DNA from: Psychroserpens sp. Hel_I_66
Lineage (GTDB): Bacteria; Bacteroidota; Bacteroidia; Flavobacteriales; Flavobacteriaceae
Length of the DNA stretch: 64,000 nucleotides
Reading direction: 5' to 3'
NCBI RefSeq assembly: GCF_000799465.1
Contig: NZ_JUGU01000001.1
Coordinates: forward strand, 2,872,501 to 2,936,500
Both the position numbers and the translations under genes were made by a program. The first letter of the stretch is position 1, and every line of letters begins with the position of its first letter. A model generated the notes under the pieces. It was not told the DNA's origin. It made no database searches and was given only the letters and a program-made list of their open reading frames with translations. Below, piece after piece: positions 9,017 through 18,600 of this stretch.

Positions 9017-9301
9017 ATGGAATCAAAACCTTTATATGTCTACCCATTTAATGTAGAAGGGCTCACAGACAGTTTTTCAAATAGATTAGATATTAAGTTT
9101 AAGGAATTTGCTAATAAATTCTCTCCTAAAAAGGACGAAGAAGAACTTCTTACAGTTGAAGAAACAATAGCGTTTTTGAAATGCAGTAAACAAGCACTTT
9201 GGAACTGGAGAAAGAATGGGATATTGCCAAGTTATCGTTTAGGAAATCGCGTATATTATCGTAAGAGCGACATATTTGCGAAACTTATTAAACAAGAATA
9301 G
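9017..9301 (+). CDS. Excisionase-like helix-turn-helix protein
   Basis: 94 residues. The C-terminal half (LLTVEETIAFLKCSKQALWNWRKNG, then PSYRLGNRVYYRKSDI) is a MerR-like winged helix of the HTH_17 or excisionase class that binds DNA directly. Bacteroidota mobile elements nearly always carry one near the integrase, where it promotes excision or controls the replication genes. The first 45 residues have no recognisable fold. The stop codon sits 1 base before the ATG of the next gene, so translation is probably coupled. Confidence 0.8.
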   Translation: MESKPLYVYPFNVEGLTDSFSNRLDIKFKEFANKFSPKKDEEELLTVEETIAFLKCSKQALWNWRKNGILPSYRLGNRVYYRKSDIFAKLIKQE

Positions 9302-9302
9302 T

Positions 9303-9974
9303 ATGGTAAACACTGGTTTTATAATGCTACATCGCGAAATAATGGAATGGGAATGGTATACAGACGTAAATACGTGTCGGCTTTTTATCCATTGTCTACT
9401 TAAGATTAATTATAGTCAAAAACGTTGGCAAGGAATAACTGTAAATCAGGGCGAATTTATCACATCTTATGAAAAACTTGCAGTTGAAACAGGGCTTACT
9501 GTTAGTAAAGTAAGAACCGCATTTTCTAAGTTAATTTCAACCAATGCTGTATCTGTAGAAACAACAACCACTTATACAAAAGTAAAGATTCCAAAATTTG
9601 CAGATTTTATTGTCAATTCGACTACAAATGACACACATATTAACAAACCAAATGACAAACAAAATAGCAAACCAATCACAATCAATTCGCAAACAAATAA
9701 CAATCAACTAACAACAACTAATACTAATAATAAATTAATAAAAAACAGAAAAAAGATATTTAGAGATAAGGTTTTTGGTCACACTAATTTTAAAACTAAA
9801 ATTTTAAATTCCTTTTTTAACTATTGGAGCGAATTAAATGTCAATGAAAACAGAATGCGTTTTGAAAGCCAAGAATTTTTCGAGATTGAAACACGACTTG
9901 AAAAATGGGAATTAAATGAAAAAAAACAAACTCCTGCTTCAAAAGTAAAATCAACATTAATAAAAAACAGATAA
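9303..9974 (+). CDS. Winged-helix replication-type protein
   Basis: 223 residues from the ATG at 9303, chosen because it abuts the preceding stop; an earlier ATG at 9276 would overlap. The N-terminal 100 residues (MLHREIMEWEWY, then FITSYEKLAVETGLTVSKVRTAFSKL and a beta wing ending TYTKVKIPKF) form a winged helix like those of phage replisome organisers and DnaD-type proteins. A low-complexity Asn/Thr linker (about 110-150) separates it from a basic C-terminus. With the DnaC-like ATPase 10 bases downstream it probably forms the element's replication module. Confidence 0.65.
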   Translation: MVNTGFIMLHREIMEWEWYTDVNTCRLFIHCLLKINYSQKRWQGITVNQGEFITSYEKLAVETGLTVSKVRTAFSKLISTNAVSVETTTTYTKVKIPKFADFIVNSTTNDTHINKPNDKQNSKPITINSQTNNNQLTTTNTNNKLIKNRKKIFRDKVFGHTNFKTKILNSFFNYWSELNVNENRMRFESQEFFEIETRLEKWELNEKKQTPASKVKSTLIKNR

Positions 9975-9984
9975 TCCAATAGCA

Positions 9985-10719
9985 ATGAGACAAAATAAAA
10001 CTTCAATATGTTATGATTTAATTCAATCATTAACAGCAAAAGAATATAAAGAGAATCAATTACCCCAGAAATCTGAGTTGCAAAACAATACTATAAGTAA
10101 GAAAACTTTGTGGAACCAATTTTTAAGATCATTTAAAATGATTCACAGAAAAGAGCTAATCATAAATGAGACTGTAATTCAGAACTTAAAACCTTTATTT
10201 TATTATTTTCTAAAAGATTCAAACTTTTTTGAATGTGAAAACTTGAGAAATGACATTTCTAAACCAAGCTTCGATAAAGGGCTTTTAATAATTGGAGGTT
10301 ACGGACTTGGCAAAACCGATTATTTTAAGGTATTCGAAGCTGTTTTTAAAAATATTCCATCGTTTAGATTTAAATGCTATAACTCTAAAGAACTTATTAC
10401 ATGTTATGAGTCCTGCGTTACTCCAATGGATAAAAAAGAATTTTTTGAAGAAAAAAATAGAAAGCTATTATTTATAGATGATATTAGTTCTGAACGAGTA
10501 GCTTCAAACTACGGTCTAATTGATGTTACGGGTGAAATATTAGCAGAGCGGTATGCAAATAATTTGAGAACATTTGCCTCATGCAATTATTCAAACGTAA
10601 ATCAATGCGCTGAAGAAACTTTGGAAGCATTAGGATTACGTTATGGAGACCGAATATTTGATAGGTTGTTCGAAATGTTCAACATAATTGAGTTTAAAGG
10701 AAAAAGTTTCAGAATATAG
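9985..10719 (+). CDS. DnaC-like AAA ATPase (helicase-loader type)
   Basis: 244 residues. Walker A is GGYGLGKT (residues 104-111), Walker B is KLLFIDDIS (about 155-163), and a sensor-like stretch TFASCNYSN and an arginine-rich DRLFEM end follow. This order matches DnaC/IstB-class ATPases, which load replicative helicase. In this place, after a winged-helix initiator, it most likely helps the excised element replicate or recruits host helicase (inference). A phage-satellite replication cassette would look similar. Confidence 0.75.
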   Translation: MRQNKTSICYDLIQSLTAKEYKENQLPQKSELQNNTISKKTLWNQFLRSFKMIHRKELIINETVIQNLKPLFYYFLKDSNFFECENLRNDISKPSFDKGLLIIGGYGLGKTDYFKVFEAVFKNIPSFRFKCYNSKELITCYESCVTPMDKKEFFEEKNRKLLFIDDISSERVASNYGLIDVTGEILAERYANNLRTFASCNYSNVNQCAEETLEALGLRYGDRIFDRLFEMFNIIEFKGKSFRI

Positions 10720-10778
10720 AAAAAGGTTAAATAAAACCTTATTTAACGTATAAATCAATCATAAACGATCAAATAGCC

Positions 10779-11210
10779 ATGAAAAAAACAAAAAACTGTA
10801 AACATTGTTATCAATTATTTGAAGCAAGAAGGAGTAATCATGTTTACTGCACAACAAGTTGTAAAACAAAAGCAAGTTATAAGAGAAATGACTATCAATA
10901 TGTGTCAGGTCACTATAAAAAAGTTAAAGAGTTGAGTGAAATGACTGGCATAAATTCGGAGAATTTAATTAGTCAACAAATCACAAAATTAGAAGATAAA
11001 ATTGATCTCTTGGAAAAAAATAAAAATTTGTCAGGATTGAACACATCTGGTATAAAAAATTCGGCAGCTGGAACACTAATCGCTGATGCCTCAATTTATG
11101 GATTAAAAAAAGTTTTAGCGCCAAATACTTTACCTGCTACAAAAGGTGATATTGAAAGTCTAAAGAAAGATATTCTCTCCTTAAAAACCCTTTTAACTAT
11201 AAAAAAATAG
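10779..11210 (+). CDS. Small zinc-ribbon protein with coiled-coil tail
   Basis: 143 residues. The N-terminus has a treble-clef or ribbon pattern C-x2-C (CKHC) and C-x3-C (CTTSC), followed by a basic patch (KTKASYKRND). The rest is a helical, probably coiled-coil segment (ISQQITKLEDKIDLLEK) and a second lysine-rich helix at the end. It is the last gene of the plus-strand mobile module. Similar small ribbons occur in Bacteroidota mobile elements, but I know no defined function. Its stop codon lies inside the palindromic terminator at 11205-11232. Confidence 0.6.
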   Translation: MKKTKNCKHCYQLFEARRSNHVYCTTSCKTKASYKRNDYQYVSGHYKKVKELSEMTGINSENLISQQITKLEDKIDLLEKNKNLSGLNTSGIKNSAAGTLIADASIYGLKKVLAPNTLPATKGDIESLKKDILSLKTLLTIKK

Positions 11211-11232
11211 GTCGCTATATAGCGACCTATTT
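11205..11232. terminator. Bidirectional palindromic terminator between mobile module and CBASS
   Basis: A perfect 28-bp palindrome, AAATAGGTCGCTAT and its complement with no unpaired loop. It has an A tract on the left and a T-rich right side, so it works from both directions. It separates the convergent zinc-ribbon gene (stop codon within it) and the TIR-STING gene, whose stop is 4 bases away. Confidence 0.8.
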
Positions 11233-11235
11233 AAT

Positions 11236-12153
11236 TTAAATCCTACTAATGTCTACAAATCTTTCAAAATCATTCTTGACTAGAATTTTATTCAAAGTTT
11301 CAATAAATTTATTAAGTTCTCGCTCTATAATTAAATTATAGTCCTTAGTCTGGTTCTTGAAATCTTTCGGAAGATGATTTGATATAGCATAATCAATACC
11401 GGTAAGTGTTGTTGGGAAATCTAAAAGTATTAATTTACCATCTATCACTTGAGCATCAACATAGACATTACGCGGTCTCCCATTAGCGCTAAATGAAAGT
11501 TTATCTACACCAATCTCATTTTGAATTCTTTTAAAAGCTAAGTTTAAATCATTCGGTAATTTATATGGAATGATTATCTTTAATTTGCAATCAGAATAGT
11601 TAGTTCCTTTATAAATAAAACCATTATTTTTTACATAATGTTCACAAACATACTTCACAAAATTCTCATAATAGGCGTGAGCTAAAGTACTGGATGGAAA
11701 AAAGTTAAGTTCTATATTACCAGCGTTAAGAAACATTTGTTTAATACAATTAATTTTGTCGGCTAATGTTCTATTGTTAAATATCGCCAAAGTAATCCCT
11801 CCTAAATCGGATGGTACTTTAACCGATTCTTCAATCAAAAAAGCACATTTTTCCAAACCTAAACGCCCTGTAAATAAACCTAATTCAAACAACACATTAT
11901 CACGAGCTGATAATTTCTCCTCACCTCTATACTCTAATTTATCATCTGGTGTGCCAATTAAGATCCCAAAATCAAATTTTAAAGTAGCCGTGAGTAAATC
12001 AGATAGAAAATTATTATTAATCTTAAATATAGACTTGTCCCAAATAGATTCATTCCATATGACTACGTCAAAATCTTTTTCTAGAACTGATTTAACTAAT
12101 TTTGCTGTACCTAACTCTTCACTAGAACTACCTATAAATAATCGCTTTTTCAT
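11236..12153 (-). CDS. cap12: TIR-STING CBASS effector (Cap12 type)
   Basis: 305 residues from the ATG at 12153, one base after the CD-NTase stop; an ATG at 12177 would overlap that gene. Residues 1-130 are a TIR_2-type NADase: RLFIGSSSEE, the TPDD turn, and SARDNVLFELGLF with the probable catalytic Glu90. Residues 160-305 form a prokaryotic STING fold: KIIIPYKLP, then GRPRNVY (Arg228 in the lid) and LLDFPTTLTGIDYAI (Asp245 in the ligand pocket). In the characterised family, cyclic di-GMP from the partner synthase drives STING filaments, activating NAD+ depletion and growth arrest of infected cells. Confidence 0.9.
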   Translation of the reverse strand: MKKRLFIGSSSEELGTAKLVKSVLEKDFDVVIWNESIWDKSIFKINNNFLSDLLTATLKFDFGILIGTPDDKLEYRGEEKLSARDNVLFELGLFTGRLGLEKCAFLIEESVKVPSDLGGITLAIFNNRTLADKINCIKQMFLNAGNIELNFFPSSTLAHAYYENFVKYVCEHYVKNNGFIYKGTNYSDCKLKIIIPYKLPNDLNLAFKRIQNEIGVDKLSFSANGRPRNVYVDAQVIDGKLILLDFPTTLTGIDYAISNHLPKDFKNQTKDYNLIIERELNKFIETLNKILVKNDFERFVDISRI

Positions 12154-12154
12154 A

Positions 12155-13228
12155 TTATAAGAAACGTGTAATTGCATTATTATCTACTAAGTCTTTCCTA
12201 ATAGAATTTATCTCATTTAAGAGTAATGAAAGTTGACCATGTTTTTCAGATTTATCTCTAAAAATGTATTCGGTGCCATCTATGGATTTTATATTATTAC
12301 GGTAAAACTCATCCTCCACAAGATGGTCTAACTCTACCTGTAAAACATATACAAGTTCATAATAAGGTTTGTCATAGTATGAAAGAAAATTTATATTGTA
12401 ACATACCGATGAAATATCAAAACTACTAATGTCGATTTTGATATCTGAATCAGCCTTAATAGTTTTTAAAAACCGAATCATTTTCTTTAATCGACCGTTG
12501 ACGGTTTTGTCTTTCTCGTTTAGCATTTTAATTTTTAAAAATGGAAAATCTACTGGTAACCTTTCATTTTTAGATTTATCGTAGACACTAATCCCTTTTT
12601 CGGTTTTGTCACCAGATTTTGCAGCATTCACTGATTTATACCAGGAAGCAGTTACGACATCAACTTTACGTTTAGGGTTAGTCAGAATTACTTCAATAGA
12701 CTTGTTTTTGGAAAGATCAACAACATTATAAATGCTTGACAACACTTTCTCTGCTTCTAACCGCATTTTTCTTAAATCTTGATTAGCGTCACCTACATAG
12801 ATGGAACCATTTATTACCTCAAGTAATGCCCATCGTTGTGCTTCTGTAAGATTGTCTTTTCTATATTCTTCAGTAAACCTAGTTCTTGAATCATGACCGT
12901 AAAACAGATTGCATATTTGTATAATATCGATATCACTATAACCCTTTATATGAGTATTACTCATTACAGAACCCTGATATTCATAATCCAAATTGGGATT
13001 ATTGTTTTTAAGATGTGTTTTGACTTTATCGCCTGCAACAATAGTATTCTGTGTATATGCTGGCTCAACACCTTGCATAGATCGCTTAATGTATTCCATA
13101 ACTTTAGAGCCTGACAAAGCTTTTAATTCCACCCTAAGTGATTCATTTAAAAGTGTTGTTTCGTCAATTTCTGCTGGATTATATCTAGCCTTAACCCTTC
13201 TTACTAATTCATCATAATTCCTTGCCAT
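12155..13228 (-). CDS. cdnE: CD-NTase, CdnE-like cyclic dinucleotide synthase of CBASS
   Basis: 357 residues. The nucleotidyltransferase core shows G86-S87 in YQGSVMSNT, the metal-binding pair Asp99 and Asp101 (GYSDIDII) and the third acid Asp190 (KRKVDVVTASW). This is the standard CD-NTase active site. Partnered STING effectors are served by CdnE enzymes making 3',3'-cyclic di-GMP, so that product is expected here. Neighbours are DUF2188 (3 bases upstream) and TIR-STING (1 base downstream). No E1/E2 or HORMA-type ancillary genes are present, so this is a short type I CBASS operon. Confidence 0.9.
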   Translation of the reverse strand: MARNYDELVRRVKARYNPAEIDETTLLNESLRVELKALSGSKVMEYIKRSMQGVEPAYTQNTIVAGDKVKTHLKNNNPNLDYEYQGSVMSNTHIKGYSDIDIIQICNLFYGHDSRTRFTEEYRKDNLTEAQRWALLEVINGSIYVGDANQDLRKMRLEAEKVLSSIYNVVDLSKNKSIEVILTNPKRKVDVVTASWYKSVNAAKSGDKTEKGISVYDKSKNERLPVDFPFLKIKMLNEKDKTVNGRLKKMIRFLKTIKADSDIKIDISSFDISSVCYNINFLSYYDKPYYELVYVLQVELDHLVEDEFYRNNIKSIDGTEYIFRDKSEKHGQLSLLLNEINSIRKDLVDNNAITRFL

Positions 13229-13231
13229 AAT

Positions 13232-13462
13232 CTATCCTTTTGATTGTTTTGGGTCATTAGCTCTTGGATATGTTCTCTCTTCCTGAAAACCACCATCGTT
13301 TTTGTGGATTTTAAGGGAACCTCCACCTTGATTTTGAATAAAATCTCTCGCTGCCTTTATAGCCTCTGGCTTATTAGCATCAATAACTTTAGAAGCGCGC
13401 TGCGCATTCTCTTTCTTAAGTTTGTACACGCCATTATCGTGTACTAAATGAAAATTTTCCAT
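13232..13462 (-). CDS. DUF2188 small protein, first gene of the CBASS operon
   Basis: 76 residues. It has the compact DUF2188 pattern: HLVHDNGVYKLKKE, a KRAS-like turn (NAQRASKV), an alanine-rich helix (EAIKAARDFIQNQGG) and a closing strand (LKIHKNDGGFQEERTY). The molecular function of DUF2188 is unknown. It is 3 bases from the CD-NTase, so it is translated with the CBASS genes and may modulate them, which is inference. There is no signal peptide or membrane segment. Confidence 0.75.
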   Translation of the reverse strand: MENFHLVHDNGVYKLKKENAQRASKVIDANKPEAIKAARDFIQNQGGGSLKIHKNDGGFQEERTYPRANDPKQSKG

Positions 13463-13536
13463 TTGTATTCTGAATTAATTAAATGGTTAACGTTTACAGA
13501 CGATAGACCTAAACCGCGAAAGGAAATAAGGATATT

Positions 13537-13566
13537 TTGTAGGTTGGAAGTAAGACACTATATTTG
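13537..13566 (+). promoter_or_regulatory. Flavobacterial consensus promoter of a small RNA
   Basis: TTG at 13537-13539, a 19-nt spacer, then TATATTTG at 13559-13566. This fits the known Bacteroidota/Flavobacterium consensus TTG-N17-23-TAnnTTTG completely. It points toward 13570-13655, where no protein gene lies on this strand. Confidence 0.65.
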
Positions 13567-13571
13567 CGCCA

Positions 13572-13655
13572 CAAAATATGAAGTAGTATCCTTTACGTTA
13601 TACTACTCACTTACTATTTTAAAAGTCCTTCCGGTCGAATGTTGGGACTTTTTTT
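13572..13655 (+). ncRNA. Candidate structured small RNA with own promoter and terminator
   Basis: The span from the expected start point to the end of a T tract is about 84 nt. It folds by eye into two hairpins. AGTAGTAT (13582-13589) pairs with ATACTACT (13600-13607) around a 10-nt loop. AAAAGTCC (13621-13628) pairs with GGACTTTT (13645-13652) and runs into more T residues, as in a rho-independent terminator. It fills most of the 345-bp gap between the CBASS operon and the SF2 helicase gene, both on the other strand, so it is not a leader of either. No known RNA family is recognised. Confidence 0.5.
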
Positions 13656-13807
13656 ATGCTTATAAATTTTGCAACCATCGTTCCAAACTGTTAAGACTTT
13701 CTTAAATTGACAAGCTGTCATTACGGATCTCTTATTCTCATCACTTTTTAGTTGAACTGTAATTTTATCTCGACGAATGCACATGTAACTCACTGACAGA
13801 ATTGCTG

Positions 13808-15571
13808 TTAAGCTGCATCATTATTTCCGTACATAGAATTATTTTGCACATTAGTTTCTTGGCCACGCCATTCTTGCTTCCCTGATTTAAGAATTTTAAT
13901 ACCAGTAAATCCTAAAATATTGCGCTCATCATCTATAGGATAATTGCTGATTAGAATACCATAATTGTAGGGATGCTTTTTAAAGAAGATGTTTCCGAAG
14001 TCATCTTCAAGATCACAACTCCAGTTGCGATACACACGGTTACTTGCTTGGTTATAACCAGAAGCAATACGCACAGTAACACCCTTTTGCTTGAAACGCG
14101 TTCCTTTTGTTGAAACATTGTAAAACGTTGACTCAAAATAATCTAGTAAACGGTGATATGCCTCATCATCAATAAATGATAAACTTTCTCGCCCTGCTTC
14201 AGTTAGCAATTGATCATAAGTAAGGGCTTCAATATGCTCAATAGGTGTAAATGCTCCTTCAGACTGAGTTTTTACAAACTTTGAATGCGTACTCAATCCT
14301 CTAACATTACTATTGAATAAATCATTACGCCAGTCTTCGTCTGCAAAAATCTCCCAATCTTGTTCAAACTGTGCATAATGCTCTAATAGACTTCTACTAG
14401 CCATCAATTTAAAATCACGATTGTTATGATAGCCACAAAAACGACCTGTTATACCTTGCGCACCGTTTGCCAGCTGTCTATCTCTTGGCTCAATACCGAA
14501 ACGTACTTTTTCTTTAATGATACCTAAATCTTTCCCAGCAGTTAAAGCCTGAACTATTATAAGAACAACACGTTGCCCTCTTTTTAAAATTAAATCAGAG
14601 ATTTCCTTAATTCCTTCATTAATACTAAAATCACAAGCTGCATCTGAACCGATTACGATAGTGATACATTGCTTTTTATACTGGTCTTTTAGTAATCTTC
14701 TTAGCCCAATTGCCCTAGTAGTATTTGATTCTCTTATTATACCTAAACCATTTTCAAAAGTCATTAGATGATTTACATATTCTTCGGTTTTTGGGTGAAT
14801 TGAATATACAGATTCTCCATTTACGTCTTGAGCTTGTATTGGTCTAAATCCTTTTGGAATATCTTCAATAACACCATCAGCTAACATTTCAGAAATACCA
14901 TAATATTCTGGTGGACGTACACCAACTATTACATCTACATCTGTTGCTCCTGTAAATTGTGCATCCAAAATGTCATAAGGTGTAGCACTTACAGCAAGTA
15001 ATTTGATATCTGGCATACGGTAACGAAGCTCTGCAAAAAAGGCTAACTCAAATGAAGATTCTACTCCAGAACCATATTGGTCCTCGTCACGAACAATTAA
15101 CTGCACATCAAATTCGTTTACGACTTTATGAGGATTTGGATGATTAAAGAAATCACTCATTTTCATTACTTTTAATACCGAAGGTTTCATATCACCTGTT
15201 ACACAATCGTAATATTCACGTTGTAATACACGACAATTCTGATTGTATAAATCTGTATCACGCATACTCGTTACAAATAGGATGGATTCGTATTCTTTAA
15301 TTAAACCTATTGCAGGTAATACATAATTGCATAGAAAATATACCGTTCCAGACTTCCCACTTTGCATAGATGCTACAAATGCCATATTCTGATTGCCTTC
15401 TTTTAAAGACAAACCTATACGAAGTGCATTAATAATTTGATTAGGGAAGATTCCGGTTCTTCTCGAATTGTTTAAGGTGTCCACGATATTCTCTTCTAGA
15501 GATTGTGGTGCGTCTAATTGCTGAAGAAGCGTTTCTATCTCAGCGTCCCAAAAGTTTTGATAGGCAGTCAT
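13808..15571 (-). CDS. SF2 helicase-like ATPase of the restriction block
   Basis: 587 residues. Helicase motifs are in order: Walker A in ASMQSGKSGT (about 67-76), a Walker B variant VRDEDQYG (DEDQ), motif III AVSATPYD, and a motif VI-like GITGRFCGYHN. A Walker A beginning SGKS, with DEDQ instead of DEAH, sets it apart from ordinary HsdR motors. Residues 440-587 form an extra C-terminal domain I do not recognise. The gene follows hsdR by 96 bases and has its own operator-like repeat and -7 box. It may remodel or translocate DNA for the adjacent restriction system (inference). Confidence 0.7.
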   Translation of the reverse strand: MTAYQNFWDAEIETLLQQLDAPQSLEENIVDTLNNSRRTGIFPNQIINALRIGLSLKEGNQNMAFVASMQSGKSGTVYFLCNYVLPAIGLIKEYESILFVTSMRDTDLYNQNCRVLQREYYDCVTGDMKPSVLKVMKMSDFFNHPNPHKVVNEFDVQLIVRDEDQYGSGVESSFELAFFAELRYRMPDIKLLAVSATPYDILDAQFTGATDVDVIVGVRPPEYYGISEMLADGVIEDIPKGFRPIQAQDVNGESVYSIHPKTEEYVNHLMTFENGLGIIRESNTTRAIGLRRLLKDQYKKQCITIVIGSDAACDFSINEGIKEISDLILKRGQRVVLIIVQALTAGKDLGIIKEKVRFGIEPRDRQLANGAQGITGRFCGYHNNRDFKLMASRSLLEHYAQFEQDWEIFADEDWRNDLFNSNVRGLSTHSKFVKTQSEGAFTPIEHIEALTYDQLLTEAGRESLSFIDDEAYHRLLDYFESTFYNVSTKGTRFKQKGVTVRIASGYNQASNRVYRNWSCDLEDDFGNIFFKKHPYNYGILISNYPIDDERNILGFTGIKILKSGKQEWRGQETNVQNNSMYGNNDAA

Positions 15572-15597
15572 ACGAACAGTATTTAAGATTAATACTG

Positions 15598-15636
15598 CAA
15601 TACTACGCCCTAACTATGCGAAGTAATTGCATAGTT
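15598..15636 (-). promoter_or_regulatory. Operator-promoter of the SF2 helicase gene (copy 1)
   Basis: On the plus strand AACTATGC (15612-15619), a 9-nt spacer GAAGTAATT, then GCATAGTT (15629-15636) form a perfect 8-bp inverted repeat. On the minus strand it is followed after 6 nt by TAGTATTG (15605-15598), one mismatch from the -7 consensus. The start codon is 27 bases further. Two near-identical copies stand before other genes of the same block. Confidence 0.7.
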
Positions 15637-15667
15637 TATAAGCGTAAAACTTTTTAAAATCTAAAAA

Positions 15668-18600
15668 TTAACCTGCATTGTTATTTACAGTATCTATTAA
15701 TGATATAATATGCCTCACTTCCCCTTCATCTTTAAACAAACCAAAAATACCTTCGTCATGATTTTCTGTAAACGGTGGTTTTATTAGTAGTGATTTATCT
15801 AAAGTACCGTTCACATTTAAAAAATTAATTAAAGTTTGTATGAAAGTAATTTGTTGTGGATTTAAGTTTTCTTTTTGAATATAATCTGAAAACAATCCAT
15901 TTACCACATCTAAGTCTAAACCTACAATACTTCTTACAAATTTACCTAAAGGTAATTCTCCGTACTCATTTTTGTATACTTCTTTGGATCCTAGAGATTC
16001 ATTAATTAAAAATTGTTCTAAAAGCTCTAATTCTTTATTTGTAATAGGTATGTTTTTATGTAGCTTATCAATGACTAAGTGTGATTTATTTTTACGAATA
16101 AAGCTTTCCACACGATCTTTATAACTCTGTAGTTTAGTATATCCCTTTAAAATATCTTTTTCTTCTACTTTATCATGGTTTAGAACATCTGTAAAATCTG
16201 TATAAACAGGTCCTAAGCTTTCTTTTTCAAGAAATTTAACTAATTCTCGAACCTCAGCTCTAACCTCTTCTACAGTTTGGATATTGATGTTAGACCAAAA
16301 AGATAAATCTCTAATTTTATTTATAACTCCTAATTTATTTGAAACCGCTGGAATATTTCTTTTTTTATGCAGCTGTACACCTACATTGTAAATAATAGAA
16401 ATAAATCTTTCTTGCGATTTAGCATCATTTAATAAAGCCAACTGTAATTTATAGGCTAATAAATCAAACCGCTTTGCAACCCCATCATCTGTTACACTAT
16501 AACTAGATAATCCAAATAATTTATCGCATAAAGTAGTTTCATCCGTTAATGAGATATTATCCCAATTAGATTTAATTTTAAAATACTTAACATGACGAAG
16601 TTCTTTTTTAACTTCAAAACGTTTTTCATCTAAAGTATCAATACTTTTATGTAATTTATTAACTAGGTCTTCTGCAAATTCATCTTCCTCTTTTGTTGCT
16701 TCTGTTTTATTCCTTATAACTTGTACAATATGCAACATGGTTTCGTAAATTAGTTGTGATAAACCTTTAGAAACACTTGTTTTTGCTCCTTCAGGATATT
16801 CTTCAAAATATTCAAAATTGCCACAAAAGTCAAAAATTATAAACTCTGTTTTATCCTTTCCTGGACCAAAAAGATTAGGTCTTAAACGTGTACCTCTTCC
16901 AATCATTTGCCAATATTTAGCAAAAGATTTTACTGGTTTAAAAAATACAAGGTTTACCACTCTTGGTGCATCAACTCCTGTATCCATCATATCTACAGAA
17001 ACCGAAATTTGAGAATCTTGTTCCTGTTTATCATCACAAAAACGTTCTAATAAATCTTGCGCTTTTGATGCATAATTATCTATAACCTCTAAAAAACTTC
17101 CTTTAAATTGTGGATAGTTTTTATTGAAACGTTCTTGAATAAATACTGCATGATTATGGTTTTTAGCAAAAATGATGGTTTTACCTAGCTTATCTCCTCC
17201 ATTTACTTTTAGTCCATGGGTAAACAAGTAATCTAATACCATGTCTACTGTTTTAGTATTAAATAAATAGGAGTTCATTTGACTTGATGAAATACCTAAA
17301 CTTTCTAAAACCTCATCTTCTAGTTCTGGTACGCCAAATTTTTCTTCATACTTTTCCTTATCTTTTTCGGATAAATCATTGTATTTAACTCCTTCTCGCA
17401 TAAACTTTAAAGGCACACTAATGCCTTTAGGAGGATTTAGATGTCCATCTTTTACAGCTTGATCTAACTCATAAACAAAGGTTGGGTTATCATCCTCTAT
17501 ACCAAATAACCCATACGTATTATGATGAATGTCTTTTTTTGGGGTTGCTGTTAATCCTATTAAAATAGCATCAAAATAATCGAATATAGCTCCATATTTT
17601 TGATACACAGACCTGTGTGCTTCATCAATAATAATCACATCAAAATGACCAATACCATAAAAACGTTCTTCATTAGATCTAACTTTATCTATTTTATTAA
17701 GAATAGTTGGGTAGGTAGAGAATACTACACGAGTTCCTGTGTCTTCTTTTTCTTTAGTTAGGTCTATGGTTGATAAATTAGGTAAATGCTCTTTAAATGC
17801 ATTTTTAGCCTGAGTGACTAAAGCGTTTCTATCTGCTAAAAACAAGATACGTTTTGCCCAATGACATTTAGTTAGCATATCTACAATAGCTGCAGAAGTT
17901 CTTGTTTTACCGCTTCCTGTAGCCATTACTAATAAAGCTTCTCTGTTTTTACCAACTAAGCCTTTATCTGTTTTTACCATTAAAGCTTCTCCTACACGCT
18001 TTATAGCTTCTAATTGGTAAGGTCTTTTATATCCTGCTATATCTAAATTAACTTTAAACTCAGATAAATTTTTACGCGTCTTACGTTGTTCTATCAAGTA
18101 GGCTAATTCTTCCTTTGTATAGAAACCATAAATTAAACGCTCTGTATAAAACGTATCATCCCATATATAAGTATCAAACCCATTAGAGTAAAATATTACA
18201 GGTCTTTGTCCTGTCATTTGCTCCAAACAGTCCGCATATAGTTTAGCTTGATGCTTTCCTTTTGTGGCACTGTATAAAGACTGTTTTGCTTCTATAACCG
18301 CTAATGGTAAACCGTCATTTCCCCATAATACATAATCTGCAAAACCTTTTCCAGAAGGATTTGTACTTAAAGGCATACCTATAACTGGAAACTCTAAATC
18401 TGTATTTTGTTTTAGATTTTTCCAACCCGCTTCTTTTAATAACTCATCTATATATAATTGACGCGTTTCATGCTCTGGTGTTAATTGCGGAATGTCTTTT
18501 TCTGGAATAACTACTTTTTGACGTTCTTCTTTACGCTCTAGTAATTGGGTTTGTTGTAATTGGAATTGTTTTTTAAGCAATTCGTTTTCCTTTTGTAATG

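Noticed and set aside
13537..13655. Retron-type RNA beside the defence genes
   Set aside because: No reverse transcriptase gene lies anywhere in the window, and the two short hairpins do not show the long flanking inverted repeats of a retron RNA.
13448..13705. 85-residue open frame on the plus strand across the CBASS/helicase gap
   Set aside because: Its composition is unlike the neighbouring proteins, it opens opposite the start of the DUF2188 gene, and it runs through the promoter and both hairpins of the candidate small RNA.
13808..15571. Helicase-like gene as a second HsdR
   Set aside because: No PD-(D/E)XK domain is visible, the length is half that of HsdR, and the Walker B is DEDQ rather than DEAH.
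16818..17012. 64-residue frame on the plus strand inside hsdR
   Set aside because: Antisense shadow of the conserved helicase region of HsdR; no start context and no homology pattern.
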